Assembly: GCF_020443705.1 (NCBI RefSeq)
Contig: NZ_JAIZZK010000009.1
Coordinates: forward strand, 1-64,000
Origin: Clostridium algoriphilum
Lineage (GTDB): Bacteria; Bacillota; Clostridia; Clostridiales; Clostridiaceae
Direction of reading: 5' to 3'
DNA: 64,000 nt
A program made the translations under genes and the position numbers. Below, piece after piece: positions 19,119 to 28,425 of this stretch. Numbering within the stretch: position 1 is the stretch's first letter; each line of letters opens with the position of its first letter. The notes beneath the pieces are model-generated. The model ran no database searches. It was not told the DNA's origin and saw only the letters and a program-made list of their open reading frames with translations.

Positions 19119-19928
19119 GCATTAATTATATATCTATAATTATAAATAATAATAAAAGAACATTTCCATCTAAAATATTTTTTTATTTTAGATGGATTAT
19201 GATTTCTTAGATACTAATATTATGAACATAATGTTAACAATATCATTATTGTCAACATTTAGGTTCCTTAAAATGGTGAAAATTTAACTTATATGAATAA
19301 TTATGAACGAAGTAATTAATAGCACATATGTTTATACTAATTTAAAACTCCCCCGCTTTACAGTTGAATTATTTCTCTGCCTAATTTGCAATTGACAATT
19401 TTAAGTGGGTTGGCGAAGCGTACCATTTACATTGAGAGTACATATAATGGCTTCTTTAATGGCATATAATCATATGCGTAGAGACTCAATGTCAATGACA
19501 AACCACAAATGCTATCAATTGATATAGGGTGAGGAGATTTTTTTCAATTCTAATATGGGGAAATTTTCAACTATAGAAAACAACATAAGGGACGTACCCT
19601 TTACATGTGTAATATTATACATTTGTAGGTATAAATAACCATAAAAAGGTTTTATGAATGTTTATGCCTTATTTTTACTTTTATACGTAACAAATTAGAA
19701 TATTGTGAATATATATACAGATAATTCAATATTCTAAAATATCAAGTGTAAACATGTATAGCATTATTGAATAAAGCATAGCTTAAGATACGTATAAAGT
19801 GTTAGATTAACAACACCGATAATAAGGCACGTAAATATACGATTACACCGTTAAAATGGGTTTTCAATATTAAATTGTACACTTTATAATGGGGGCAACA
19901 AGAAAAATGAAGAGGGGGACAAAATATA
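19119..19928. other. 810-base gene-free region upstream of arcA
   Basis: No coding signal. It contains structured patches. ACATTGAG (19429-19436) pairs with CTCAATGT (19485-19492) around internal ATAATGGC/AATGGCATATAAT repeats. CCCGCTT near 19351 can pair with AAGTGGG near 19402. Several AT-rich dyads could serve as ArgR/AhrC operators, such as TGTGTAATATTATACATT near 19606 and GAATATATATACAGATAATTC near 19708. The length is unusual for an arc promoter and suggests complex control or a small RNA. Confidence 0.4.
19862..19890 (+). promoter_or_regulatory. Candidate sigmaA promoter of the arc operon
   Basis: TTTCAA (19862-19867), 17-base spacer, perfect TATAAT (19885-19890), 38 bases before the arcA start. 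The -35 box is weak, as expected for an activator-dependent promoter. Confidence 0.4.
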
Positions 19929-21152
19929 ATGAAACCGTTTATAAACGTAACTTCCGAAATAGGAAAACTTAATAAGGTAATCCTACACAGACCTGGTAGA
20001 GAAATAGAAAATTTAGTGCCTAATCTTCTTCAAAAATTACTTTTTGATGATATACCTTATTTAGAAGTGGCGAAAAAAGAGCATGATATATTTGCACAAA
20101 TACTAAGAGAAAACGATGTTGAGGTTCTTTATTTAGAAGAACTTGCTACTGAGGCTTTGAATGACGATAAAATAAAAAAAATATTTTTACAACAGTTTTT
20201 ACAAGAAAGTCACATTAGTAATATGAAAATATATGAATCTCTTTATACCTATTTAATGTCAAAGTCTACAAAAGAGATGATCAATATACTTATGGCAGGA
20301 GTTAGAAAAAATGAAATAGAGGTTAAGGGAATGCATTCTCTAAGAGGATTAATAGAAAACCAGTATCCATTCTACTTAGATCCTATGCCTAATCTTTATT
20401 TTACTCGAGATCCAGGTGCTTCAATTGGAAATGGTATTACTATAAATACCATGCAAACTGAAGCTAGAAGGAGAGAAACTATGTTTCTAGAATTTATTCA
20501 TAAATATCATAATTCTTTTAAGCAATCTGAAGTGCCACTTTGGTATGATAGGAGCCTTCCCAATAATATTGAAGGTGGGGACGAGCTTATATTATCTGCA
20601 ACAACTCTTGCAATAGGATGTAGCCAAAGGACTTCACCTGAGGCTATAGAGGTGGTAGCAAGAAATTTATTTGATAAACATACTTCTTTTGAAAAAGTAT
20701 TAGTATTTGAGATTCCAGCCTGTAGAGCATTTATGCATCTTGATACTGTATTTACTATGGTTGATTATGATAAATTTACAATTCACCCTGGGATAGAAGG
20801 ACCACTTAATGTTTTTGAAATTACAAAAGGCGTTGATGGTGAATTAAGCATTAAACAAGAGAAAGATGTATTGCAAAATATATTAAAATCTGCATTAAAA
20901 TTACCTTCAGTTGAATTAATAAGATGTGGTGGTGGCGACTCTATAGTAGCTGCAAGAGAACAATGGAATGATGGATCAAACACTCTAGCTATTGCACCAG
21001 GAAAGGTTATAACTTATGAACGAAATTATATTACAAATGAAATTTTATCAAAACGTGGTATAACAGTTCTAACAATGCCAAGTGCTGAATTATCAAGAGG
21101 ACGAGGCGGTCCAAGATGTATGAGTATGCCACTAAATAGAGATGACTTATAA
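19929..21152 (+). CDS. arcA: Arginine deiminase
   Basis: A 407-residue enzyme converting arginine to citrulline and ammonia, the first step of the ADI pathway. Family motifs are in order: [19 protein letters not shown] at the N-terminus, [12 protein letters not shown] at about 160, EGGDELILS at about 215, [10 protein letters not shown] with the catalytic His, and the C-terminal [14 protein letters not shown] with nucleophile Cys397. Length is standard. The ribosome site GAGGGGGAC precedes the ATG. It heads the operon with argF, arcD, a PLP enzyme and arcC; short gaps imply one transcript producing ATP and ammonia from arginine. Confidence 0.97.
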   Translation: MKPFINVTSEIGKLNKVILHRPGREIENLVPNLLQKLLFDDIPYLEVAKKEHDIFAQILRENDVEVLYLEELATEALNDDKIKKIFLQQFLQESHISNMKIYESLYTYLMSKSTKEMINILMAGVRKNEIEVKGMHSLRGLIENQYPFYLDPMPNLYFTRDPGASIGNGITINTMQTEARRRETMFLEFIHKYHNSFKQSEVPLWYDRSLPNNIEGGDELILSATTLAIGCSQRTSPEAIEVVARNLFDKHTSFEKVLVFEIPACRAFMHLDTVFTMVDYDKFTIHPGIEGPLNVFEITKGVDGELSIKQEKDVLQNILKSALKLPSVELIRCGGGDSIVAAREQWNDGSNTLAIAPGKVITYERNYITNEILSKRGITVLTMPSAELSRGRGGPRCMSMPLNRDDL

Positions 21153-21196
21153 TAACAATAATAAAATAAAAACAACAATATTAGGAGGAATTTATT

Positions 21197-22195
21197 ATGT
21201 TTAACTTAAGAAACAGAAACTTTTTAACTTTGATGGACTTTACTCCAAAGGAAATAAACTACTTTTTAGAGTTAGCTAGGGATTTAAAAAAAGCTAAGTA
21301 TGCAGGTACAGAACAACAGAACTTAAAAGGTAAAAACATCGCTCTAATATTTGAAAAGAGTTCTACAAGAACAAGATGTGCTTTTGAAGTAGGTGCACTA
21401 GACCAAGGAGCACATGTAACTTACCTTGGACCTACAGGAACTCAAATTGGTAAGAAAGAATCTGTAGCAGATACAGCGAGAGTTCTTGGAAGAATGTATG
21501 ATGGAATAGAATATAGAGGATATGGTCAAGAAGTTGTTGAAGATTTAGCTAAATATGCAGGGGTACCTGTATGGAACGGCTTAACAACTGAGGATCATCC
21601 AACACAAATTCTTGCAGATTTTTTAACTATAAAAGAACACTTTGATAAACCATTAAGTAGCATTGCGTTTGTATATGCTGGTGACGGAAGAAACAACATG
21701 GCAAATGCATTGATGATAGGTGCTGCTAAAATGGGTATGGACTTTAGAATCGTATCACCTAAGAGCTTATTCCCAGAAACAGCATTAGTCCAAAAATGTA
21801 ATGAAATTGCTAAAGAAACAGGAGCAAAAATCACTATTACAGATAACGTGGATGCAGGCGTTAAAAATGCAGATGTAATCTACACAGACGTATGGGTTTC
21901 CATGGGTGAAGCAGATGAAGTTTGGGCATCAAGAATAAAGCTATTAAGACCATACCAAGTTAATATGGAAATGCTTAATAAGACAGGTAATAAAAATGTT
22001 AAATTTATGCATTGTCTACCAGCCTTCCATGATTTAAAGACTATCGTAGGAAAAGAAATATTTGAAAAATATGGTCTTGAAGGTTTAGAAGTTACAGATG
22101 AAGTATTTGAAAGTAAACATTCTATTGTATTTGATGAAGCAGAAAACAGAATGCATACAATCAAAGCAGTTATGGTTGCTACACTTGGAAACTAG
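21197..22195 (+). CDS. argF: Ornithine carbamoyltransferase (catabolic, arc operon)
   Basis: A 332-residue enzyme that phosphorolyses citrulline to ornithine and carbamoyl phosphate in this context. Signatures: carbamoyl-phosphate-binding [20 protein letters not shown], and the ornithine/catalytic MHCLPAFHD loop. Also named arcB in ADI operons; sequence alone does not separate anabolic from catabolic forms, the operon does. The ribosome site is AGGAGG. It follows arcA by 44 bases. Confidence 0.96.
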   Translation: MFNLRNRNFLTLMDFTPKEINYFLELARDLKKAKYAGTEQQNLKGKNIALIFEKSSTRTRCAFEVGALDQGAHVTYLGPTGTQIGKKESVADTARVLGRMYDGIEYRGYGQEVVEDLAKYAGVPVWNGLTTEDHPTQILADFLTIKEHFDKPLSSIAFVYAGDGRNNMANALMIGAAKMGMDFRIVSPKSLFPETALVQKCNEIAKETGAKITITDNVDAGVKNADVIYTDVWVSMGEADEVWASRIKLLRPYQVNMEMLNKTGNKNVKFMHCLPAFHDLKTIVGKEIFEKYGLEGLEVTDEVFESKHSIVFDEAENRMHTIKAVMVATLGN

Positions 22196-22290
22196 CCTAA
22201 AATAATTTACAATTATAAAATTTGGTGGGGGTAAAATGATTGCTCTCGCCAAATTTCAATATTGCTAGTATGACGGAAGGAGATTATAAA

Positions 22291-23712
22291 ATGGCTGATA
22301 AATCTAAAAAACTAGGCTTATTTTCACTAACAGCACTAGTTATTACTTCCTCAATAGGTGCTGGTATATTTAATATATCGGGTGATTTAGCATCAGGTGC
22401 TGCTGCAGGACCTGCAGTTATTGCATGGATAATTGTTGGTTTTGGTATTTTAATGTTATCGTTATCATTTAACAATTTATTGTTAAAAAAACCTGAATTA
22501 AATGGTATATTTAGCTATGCAGAAGATGGTTTTGGAGAATTTGGAGGCTTCATTAGTGGATGGGGATATTGGTTATCCGCATGGCTTGGTAATGTAGCAT
22601 TTGCTACAATGCTTATGAGCACACTTTCTTACTTCTTTCCTGTCTTTGGAAATGGTCAAAATATCGCCTCAATTATTGGTGCTAGTATTTTTATGTGGAT
22701 ACTTACTTTCATAGTTAATAGAGGAGTTGAAGAAGCTGCTGTTATAAATACAGTAGTTACCATATTTAAATTAATACCAATCTTTTTATTCATAGTCATA
22801 GGTATTATAGCTTTTAAGGTGGATTTATTTACTTATCATTTCTGGGGGAACATTTCTACTAATTTTAATTTATCAGATATATTCTCACAAGTTAAAAATT
22901 GTATGATGGTAATGATGTGGGTTTTTGTTGGTATAGAAGGAGCTTCAATGTTATCTTCCCGTGCTAATAAAAAATCTGAAGCCGGAAGAGCAACTATTCT
23001 TGGATTAGTGGGCTTATTAATTATTTACGTTTTAGCTTCCATGATCCCTTATGGAGTTATGAGTAAAGATCAGTTATCAAAATTAGCCACTCCTTCAATG
23101 GCTTACATCTTAAAAGATATTGTTGGGCCTTGGGGAGCTGCCTTCATAAATATAGGTTTAATAATTTCAATCTCAGGTGCATGGCTATCTTGGACGATGT
23201 TACCATCTGAAACAACTCTTTTAATGGCTCGTTCAAAATTATTGCCAAAAATATTTGGTAAGGTAAATAAAGCGGGTGCGCCTACTTTTTCTTTAATTAC
23301 CACAGCGGTCTTAATTCAACTATTTATTTTTACTTTCTTATTTACAGATAAAGCATACCAATTTGCTTATTCTCTTTGTACTGCTGCAATATTAGTATGT
23401 TATTTATTTGTTGGATTGTACCAATTTAAAATATCTTATCTAAACAGACATGAAAAAGGCGAAAAAAAACAAATAATCATAGGTTTAATTACTGTAATTT
23501 TCGAAATTTGGGCAATTGTAGTTTCAGGACTAAACTATACTCTACTTTGCCTTATAGCTTATATTCCTGGAATCGTGTTTTTTGCCATGGCGAGAAAAGA
23601 AAATGGTGAAAAGAAATTATTAACAAAAACACAATTAATATTAACAACTTTAATTGCTATTGGATCAATATATGTTATTTATCAATTAGCCTCAGGAAAA
23701 ATTACTATTTAA
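22291..23712 (+). CDS. arcD: Arginine/ornithine antiporter, APC family
   Basis: A 473-residue membrane protein with about 12-13 hydrophobic segments. The APC signature VITSSIGAGIFNISGDLA lies at its N-terminus and a conserved FVGIEGASMLSSRA segment near residue 215. It exchanges external arginine for internal ornithine, needing no energy. The ATG at 22291 follows GGAAGGAGA; the earlier in-frame ATG at 22240 would add 17 residues without a membrane role. It lies in the middle of the arc operon. Confidence 0.94.
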   Translation: MADKSKKLGLFSLTALVITSSIGAGIFNISGDLASGAAAGPAVIAWIIVGFGILMLSLSFNNLLLKKPELNGIFSYAEDGFGEFGGFISGWGYWLSAWLGNVAFATMLMSTLSYFFPVFGNGQNIASIIGASIFMWILTFIVNRGVEEAAVINTVVTIFKLIPIFLFIVIGIIAFKVDLFTYHFWGNISTNFNLSDIFSQVKNCMMVMMWVFVGIEGASMLSSRANKKSEAGRATILGLVGLLIIYVLASMIPYGVMSKDQLSKLATPSMAYILKDIVGPWGAAFINIGLIISISGAWLSWTMLPSETTLLMARSKLLPKIFGKVNKAGAPTFSLITTAVLIQLFIFTFLFTDKAYQFAYSLCTAAILVCYLFVGLYQFKISYLNRHEKGEKKQIIIGLITVIFEIWAIVVSGLNYTLLCLIAYIPGIVFFAMARKENGEKKLLTKTQLILTTLIAIGSIYVIYQLASGKITI

Positions 23713-23735
23713 ATTTCTGAAAAGGGGTCTTTAAT

Positions 23736-24857
23736 ATGAAAATCGCAAATTTTGGTGTTGAAGAATGGTTAAATGTTTGGGAGAATGATGCTATTTACGA
23801 TATAGCAGGAAGCTCAATTGCTTCATTTTCATTAGAAGAAATAATATCTATAGATGGTACAACTCCACAGGAATTTTTTGATGGAATATTAAAAACAAAA
23901 ATGAATTATGGATGGATAGAAGGTTCTCCAGAGTTTAAAAAGGAAGTTAGTAAATTATATAAAAATGTTCCACCTGAAAATATCCTACAAACTAATGGAG
24001 CAACAGGCGCAAATCTATTAGCATTATATTCATTAGTCGAGCCCGGTGATCATGTAATTGCGATGCATCCTAGCTATCAGCAATTATATGAGATTCCAAA
24101 GTCTTTTGGTGCTGAAGTGGATTTTTGGGAAATTTATGAAGATAATGATTGGCAACCAAAGCTTGATGAACTAAACAAATTAATACGTCCAAATACAAAA
24201 TTAATTTGTTTGAATAATGCAAACAATCCTACTGGAACTATATTTGATGACGACTTTCTAAAAGAAGTAATTAAGATTGCGGGTAATGTGGGTGCTTACA
24301 TTTTAGTTGATGAAGTATATAAACCTTTAGAGTCTACTATTTCTGTTTCTTCCATAGTAGACTTATATGATAAAGGGATCTCAACAAACAGTTTATCAAA
24401 AACATATTCAGTTCCAGGAATACGTGTCGGTTGGATTGCTAGCAATAAAGAATTAGCAGATTCATTTAGAAAATATCGTGATTATACTATGATTTGTTCA
24501 GGAGTTTTTGATGATTATCTAGCTGTTCATGTATTAAAAAATAAAGAATTGGTACTAGAAAGAAATAAAAATATTATTCATACGAACTTAGAAATAGTTA
24601 AAGAATGGGTTGAAAAAGAACCCCGTGTTTCACTAGTATTGCCAAAATATGTTTCTACATCATTTATCAGATTAGATATACCTGTTGATGTAGAACAATT
24701 TTGTATAGATATTTTGAAAGAAAAAGGAGTCCTTTTAGTTCCAGGTAATCGGTTTGACGTTCCAATGCATGCTAGATTAGGATATTGCACACATACAGAA
24801 ATATTAAAAAACGGATTAAAAGAATTATCTGCTTATTTAAGAAAGTTTGATAAATAA
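23736..24857 (+). CDS. PLP-dependent class I/II aminotransferase of the arc operon
   Basis: A 373-residue fold-type I enzyme. PLP contacts: NGATGANLLALYSL, NNANNPTGTIF, and Lys222 (Schiff base) in NSLSKTYSVPGIRVGW, with the substrate-carboxylate Arg near RLGYCTHTEIL. It is the ADI-operon-associated aminotransferase branch, related to enzymes annotated as aspartate aminotransferase or capreomycidine-synthase-like. It starts 23 bases after arcD and is followed by arcC, so expression is tied to arginine catabolism. The true substrate is unknown; arginine, citrulline or ornithine derivatives are plausible from context. The ribosome site AAAGGGG is good. Confidence 0.85.
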   Translation: MKIANFGVEEWLNVWENDAIYDIAGSSIASFSLEEIISIDGTTPQEFFDGILKTKMNYGWIEGSPEFKKEVSKLYKNVPPENILQTNGATGANLLALYSLVEPGDHVIAMHPSYQQLYEIPKSFGAEVDFWEIYEDNDWQPKLDELNKLIRPNTKLICLNNANNPTGTIFDDDFLKEVIKIAGNVGAYILVDEVYKPLESTISVSSIVDLYDKGISTNSLSKTYSVPGIRVGWIASNKELADSFRKYRDYTMICSGVFDDYLAVHVLKNKELVLERNKNIIHTNLEIVKEWVEKEPRVSLVLPKYVSTSFIRLDIPVDVEQFCIDILKEKGVLLVPGNRFDVPMHARLGYCTHTEILKNGLKELSAYLRKFDK

Positions 24858-24885
24858 TTTAATATTAAATAAAGGAGAAATTAAT

Positions 24886-25836
24886 ATGGCAAGAATAGTA
24901 ATTGCACTTGGGGGGAATGCCCTTCAAGCAAACCCAAAGGATACAACAGCAGAAGCACAGTTAGTAACCGCAAGACAGACTTCAGAGACTATAGTAGATT
25001 TAATTGAAGAAGGCCATGAGGTGATAGTTGCTCATGGTAATGGACCTCAAGTTGGTCAACTTGTAGCTACTTATGAAGCAGCAGCGTCTATAAATGAAAA
25101 TAGCCCAGTAATGCCTTTTCCTGAGTGTGGGGCTATGAGCCAAGGGTATATAGGATATCATCTACAACAAAGTATTAGAGCAGAGATGAGAAAAAGAGGG
25201 ATAAATAAGGAAGTTGCAACAATAGTTACACAGGTAATAGTTGACGCGAATGACCCAGGATTTAAAAACCCAACTAAACCAGTAGGTTCTTTCTTTACTC
25301 AGGAGCAGGCTAAGAAATTGATGGTTGAAAAAGGATATACAATGAAGGAAGATTCTAATAGAGGTTGGAGACGTGTTGTGGCTTCGCCACTACCAATTGA
25401 TATAGTTGAAGAACCTATCATTAGAACACTAGTTGAGGCCGGACATATTGTTATAACTGTTGGTGGAGGAGGTATACCTGTAATTGATAAAGGAAATGGA
25501 AATCTTGTAGGAGTGCCAGCTGTAATTGATAAAGATTTTGCTTCTTGCAAAATAGCGGAACTACTAAATGCGGATGCTTTTGTTGTACTTACAGCGGTTG
25601 AACAGGTTGCTATTAACTTTGGCAAGCCAAACCAGAAGAATCTTTCAAGAATAACTGTAGAAGAGGCTAAAATCTATATTGAAGAAGGCCAGTTTGCTCC
25701 TGGTTCCATGCTTCCAAAAATAAAAGCGGCGCTTAGTTTCGTAGATGCAAAAGAGGGTAGAAGAGCAATTATAACATCCCTTGAAAAAGCTAAGGATGCA
25801 ATAAGTGAAGCAGCAGGAACAGTCATAACAAAATAG
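24886..25836 (+). CDS. arcC: Carbamate kinase
   Basis: A 316-residue amino-acid-kinase-fold enzyme that makes ATP from carbamoyl phosphate and ADP, the last step of the ADI pathway. Motifs: VIALGGNALQ at the N-terminus, VAHGNGPQVGQL, GWRRVVASPLPI, VGGGGIPVI and FAPGSMLPKIKAAL. The start at 24886 follows AAAGGAG; a frame extension 13 codons upstream overlaps the preceding gene and is not needed. It is the last gene before the operon terminator. Confidence 0.97.
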   Translation: MARIVIALGGNALQANPKDTTAEAQLVTARQTSETIVDLIEEGHEVIVAHGNGPQVGQLVATYEAAASINENSPVMPFPECGAMSQGYIGYHLQQSIRAEMRKRGINKEVATIVTQVIVDANDPGFKNPTKPVGSFFTQEQAKKLMVEKGYTMKEDSNRGWRRVVASPLPIDIVEEPIIRTLVEAGHIVITVGGGGIPVIDKGNGNLVGVPAVIDKDFASCKIAELLNADAFVVLTAVEQVAINFGKPNQKNLSRITVEEAKIYIEEGQFAPGSMLPKIKAALSFVDAKEGRRAIITSLEKAKDAISEAAGTVITK

Positions 25837-25956
25837 TTTACATGTGAAATATACAATGACACAACATCTGCAAAGGTGTATATAAAGTATTTATCTCAAT
25901 TTGCTTTTAAAATGTATATTAGATATTTAAGGCTGAATAGTAATAAATATTAGAAT

Positions 25957-25999
25957 AGAATCCTGATAACTACTTTTGTTAGCAGGATTCTTTATATTT
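25957..25999 (+). terminator. Terminator of the arc operon
   Basis: AGAATCCTG (25957-25965) pairs with CAGGATTCT (25983-25991) with an inner ATAAC/GTTA extension, followed by TTATATTTA. It lies 120 bases downstream of arcC. Confidence 0.7.
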
Positions 26000-26258
26000 A
26001 AAATTGTTGTATGAAAACAAGAGATAATACGAGTTTAGAGTGCCTAGTCCATTGGGTAAGGCTCATACGTCTTATAAAATAAGTTGTATTTAGGCGAATT
26101 ATAGGTATAATTTTACATAGGAAAGCCGATCACGTAAGCGAGGCAAACTTCGCTTTGAGCATTAAAATGAATGAAGTCTTTTTCGACTAATTATAGCCCT
26201 TCGAGTATATGACAATGTGGCCGCGAAAATCTAGAAAACAGTTGATAGGAGTGATACC
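26000..26258. other. Gene-free stretch with higher GC before the ABC exporter
   Basis: Contains AAGCGAGGCAAACTTCGCTT (26137-26156), which can fold on itself, and GC-richer sequence than the flanks (for example around GTGGCCGCGAAAATC). No gene is recognised. Together with the two downstream genes it may be a transferred segment. Confidence 0.35.
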
Positions 26259-27173
26259 ATGAGAAACATAATAGAAGTTAAGGATTTTGTAAAGAAATAT
26301 GATAAATTTACAGCAGTCGACAATGTTTCATTTGAGGTAGAAGAAGGAAGCATTTTTGCATTTTTAGGCCCAAATGGAGCAGGTAAAAGCACAACCATAA
26401 ATACATTGTGCACCATATTCGATAAGACCTCAGGTACACTGACTATTGACGGAAAAGACGTTTCGCATGAAAAGGATGCCGTTAGAAGTGTTATAGGGGT
26501 TGTTTTTCAGGAACCGACATTGGATAATAAAATGACTGTTCTGGAAAATTTAATTATGCATTGTCATTTTTATAGTATTCCCAAAAGTGAAACCGACGAG
26601 CGTATCCAGTTTGTTTTAAATTTAGTGGATTTACTGGATTGGAAAAAAGCAATGGTAAGCAGTCTGTCCGGTGGGATGAAACGGCGTGTGGAAATAGCCA
26701 GAGCACTGCTGCACTACCCAAAAGTATTGTTCTTAGATGAACCAACCACAGGTCTTGACCCTCAAACAAGGGCTCATATGTGGGAATATATTGTAAAGCT
26801 TCAAAAGGAGAAGAATATTACCATTTTTCTAACAACACACTACATGGAAGAGGCCGAGATTTGCAGTAAAGTTGCAATTATGGATGCCGGTAAAATCGTT
26901 GCATTAGACACTCCTTATCATTTGAAACAGCAATATACAAAGGATAAAGCAAATATTACAACCACAGACGAGCAAGGTCTAGAGGTATTGCTAGATACGG
27001 CTGGGTTTATTTACAAGAAAAAAACTGGTTATTATTGCGTTGAAGTTAATGATTTACCAAAACTTATGGAGATTATAAGTGAGCATAAAGCTGCAATAAC
27101 AGATTTGGAAATTAACAAAGGCACATTGAATGATGTATTCTTAGAAATTACGGGAAAAGATATAAGAAAGTGA
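26259..27173 (+). CDS. ABC transporter ATP-binding protein (DrrA-like)
   Basis: A 304-residue ATPase of the drug/ABC-2 exporter type. Walker A GPNGAGKST at about residue 40, Q-loop VVFQEPTLDN, signature LSGGMKRRVEIARALL, Walker B VLFLDEPTTGLDP, and H-loop FLTTHYMEEAE. A C-terminal ~70-residue extension is typical of DrrA. The start has GATAGGAGTG upstream. Codon use includes more G/C-ending codons than the surrounding genes (runs such as ACCGACGAGCGTATCC), hinting at acquisition from another lineage. It is paired with the permease 7 bases downstream. Confidence 0.92.
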   Translation: MRNIIEVKDFVKKYDKFTAVDNVSFEVEEGSIFAFLGPNGAGKSTTINTLCTIFDKTSGTLTIDGKDVSHEKDAVRSVIGVVFQEPTLDNKMTVLENLIMHCHFYSIPKSETDERIQFVLNLVDLLDWKKAMVSSLSGGMKRRVEIARALLHYPKVLFLDEPTTGLDPQTRAHMWEYIVKLQKEKNITIFLTTHYMEEAEICSKVAIMDAGKIVALDTPYHLKQQYTKDKANITTTDEQGLEVLLDTAGFIYKKKTGYYCVEVNDLPKLMEIISEHKAAITDLEINKGTLNDVFLEITGKDIRK

Positions 27174-27180
27174 GGAATTT

Positions 27181-28017
27181 ATGGATATTATAATAGCTTT
27201 ATGGTTTAGAAACATTAAAATTTTTGCTAGGAATCGCGTTCAGCTTATTTTCACGATTATCATGCCATTCTTTTTTTTATTTGTGTTCAGTTCGGTATTT
27301 AAAAATCAAAATATTGAAAATCCAGTAAACTATATGCTGGCCGGTATTGTGATAACCACTGTCTTTCAAACCGCCCTTACCGTTGCTACAAGTACAATTG
27401 AAGATATTGTTTCGGGATTTATGAAGGAAGTTCTTGTAAGTCCAGTTAAACGAATCCAAATTGCTGCAGGTCAGCTATTATCAGCAGCAACAATAGCAAC
27501 TATGCAAGGAATTATTATTTTATTCATTGGTTACTTTATAGGACTTAAGTTTACATCCTGGATAACACCATTTGCGGTAATCGCTGTGATGATTGTCGTT
27601 GGACTTGTGTTTTCCGGGCTTGGATTGTTTATAGCGACTCTGGTTAAGAATTCACAAACATTTCAAGTTGTAATAACGGCGATTACAATGCCCCTTACAT
27701 TTCTTTGTGGTGCATATATTCCGCTTTCAATGTTACCAAAAGTATTGCAATATATTGCATATCTCAATCCTATGACATATACAACAGCGTTTTTTAGAAC
27801 CATCATACTGGAAAAGACGTCTTTAACAACCAATCAATTGGTTGCGGAACAGCTTGCTTTTAAAATAGGAAATTTTATAATTACGCCCCTTATCAGCATG
27901 GTGATTGTAATCATTTTCGGACTCGTATTTTTACTATTATCAACTTATGTTTTTTCAAGGGTTGATTTTTCAAGAATTAATCGCTCAAAAAGTAAAGAGG
28001 CTGATATATTTAGTTAG
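27181..28017 (+). CDS. ABC-2 type exporter permease
   Basis: A 278-residue integral membrane protein with six hydrophobic segments and the ABC-2 pattern of a long first loop (MKEVLVSPVKRIQIAAGQLLS) and a C-terminal FLCGAYIPLSMLPKVLQYIAYLNP motif. With the ATPase at 26259 it forms a two-component exporter of the DrrAB type. Substrate unknown; drug, lipid or bacteriocin export are all possible. A strong terminator follows. Confidence 0.9.
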   Translation: MDIIIALWFRNIKIFARNRVQLIFTIIMPFFFLFVFSSVFKNQNIENPVNYMLAGIVITTVFQTALTVATSTIEDIVSGFMKEVLVSPVKRIQIAAGQLLSAATIATMQGIIILFIGYFIGLKFTSWITPFAVIAVMIVVGLVFSGLGLFIATLVKNSQTFQVVITAITMPLTFLCGAYIPLSMLPKVLQYIAYLNPMTYTTAFFRTIILEKTSLTTNQLVAEQLAFKIGNFIITPLISMVIVIIFGLVFLLLSTYVFSRVDFSRINRSKSKEADIFS

Positions 28018-28027
28018 TAATAATAAG

Positions 28028-28074
28028 AAATAACACGATGTATAAGTATTTTTATACATTGTGTTATTTTTTTC
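28028..28074 (+). terminator. Terminator of the ABC exporter operon
   Basis: AAATAACACGATGTATAA pairs with TTATACATTGTGTTATTT around a short loop, directly followed by a T-run. Confidence 0.85.
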
Positions 28075-28169
28075 TGAAATTATTTTCTAACAATTATTGT
28101 AAAGCAAGTAAGTTGATATTCAATTTTGTAAATAATTAGTTTGGAAATTAATTTAGCTAAATATAAGTA

Positions 28170-28198
28170 TTGACAAATCAAAAGAAACCGTATACAAT
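28170..28198 (+). promoter_or_regulatory. Consensus sigmaA promoter of the Gat-type PTS operon
   Basis: TTGACA (28170-28175), exactly 17 bases, TACAAT (28193-28198). Transcription would begin near 28205, giving a ~220-base leader before the first start codon at 28426. This is strong enough that control must come later, which fits the leader hairpin. Confidence 0.75.
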
Positions 28199-28280
28199 CA
28201 TATTATAAACTTACTTAATATATCAATATATACTTTGTAAGTATTCAGAAAACAAAATAACTAGTTGAATAGAGTAATTG

Positions 28281-28336
28281 AATTCGACTAAAAGCTATTA
28301 TAATTTATAATAGCTTTTAGTCGAATTTTTTTTATA
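28281..28336 (+). terminator. Perfect leader terminator/attenuator before the Gat-type PTS operon
   Basis: Two exactly complementary 23-base arms (28281-28303 and 28305-28327), beginning AATTCGACTAAAAGC and ending GCTTTTAGTCGAATT, then TTTTTTTTATA. It lies between the promoter at 28170 and the first gene at 28426. The preceding ABC operon already has its own terminator, so this one is best read as a conditional terminator. Upstream leader bases also contain ACTTAC/GTAAGT, which could form a competing stem. Confidence 0.8.
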
Positions 28337-28425
28337 AAAATTACTTAACTGATGGATTTTGGAGAATCTCTTAAATTATCTTATTTCTTGCAACGTAATT
28401 TATAAAAAAAGGAGAATGAATTATT

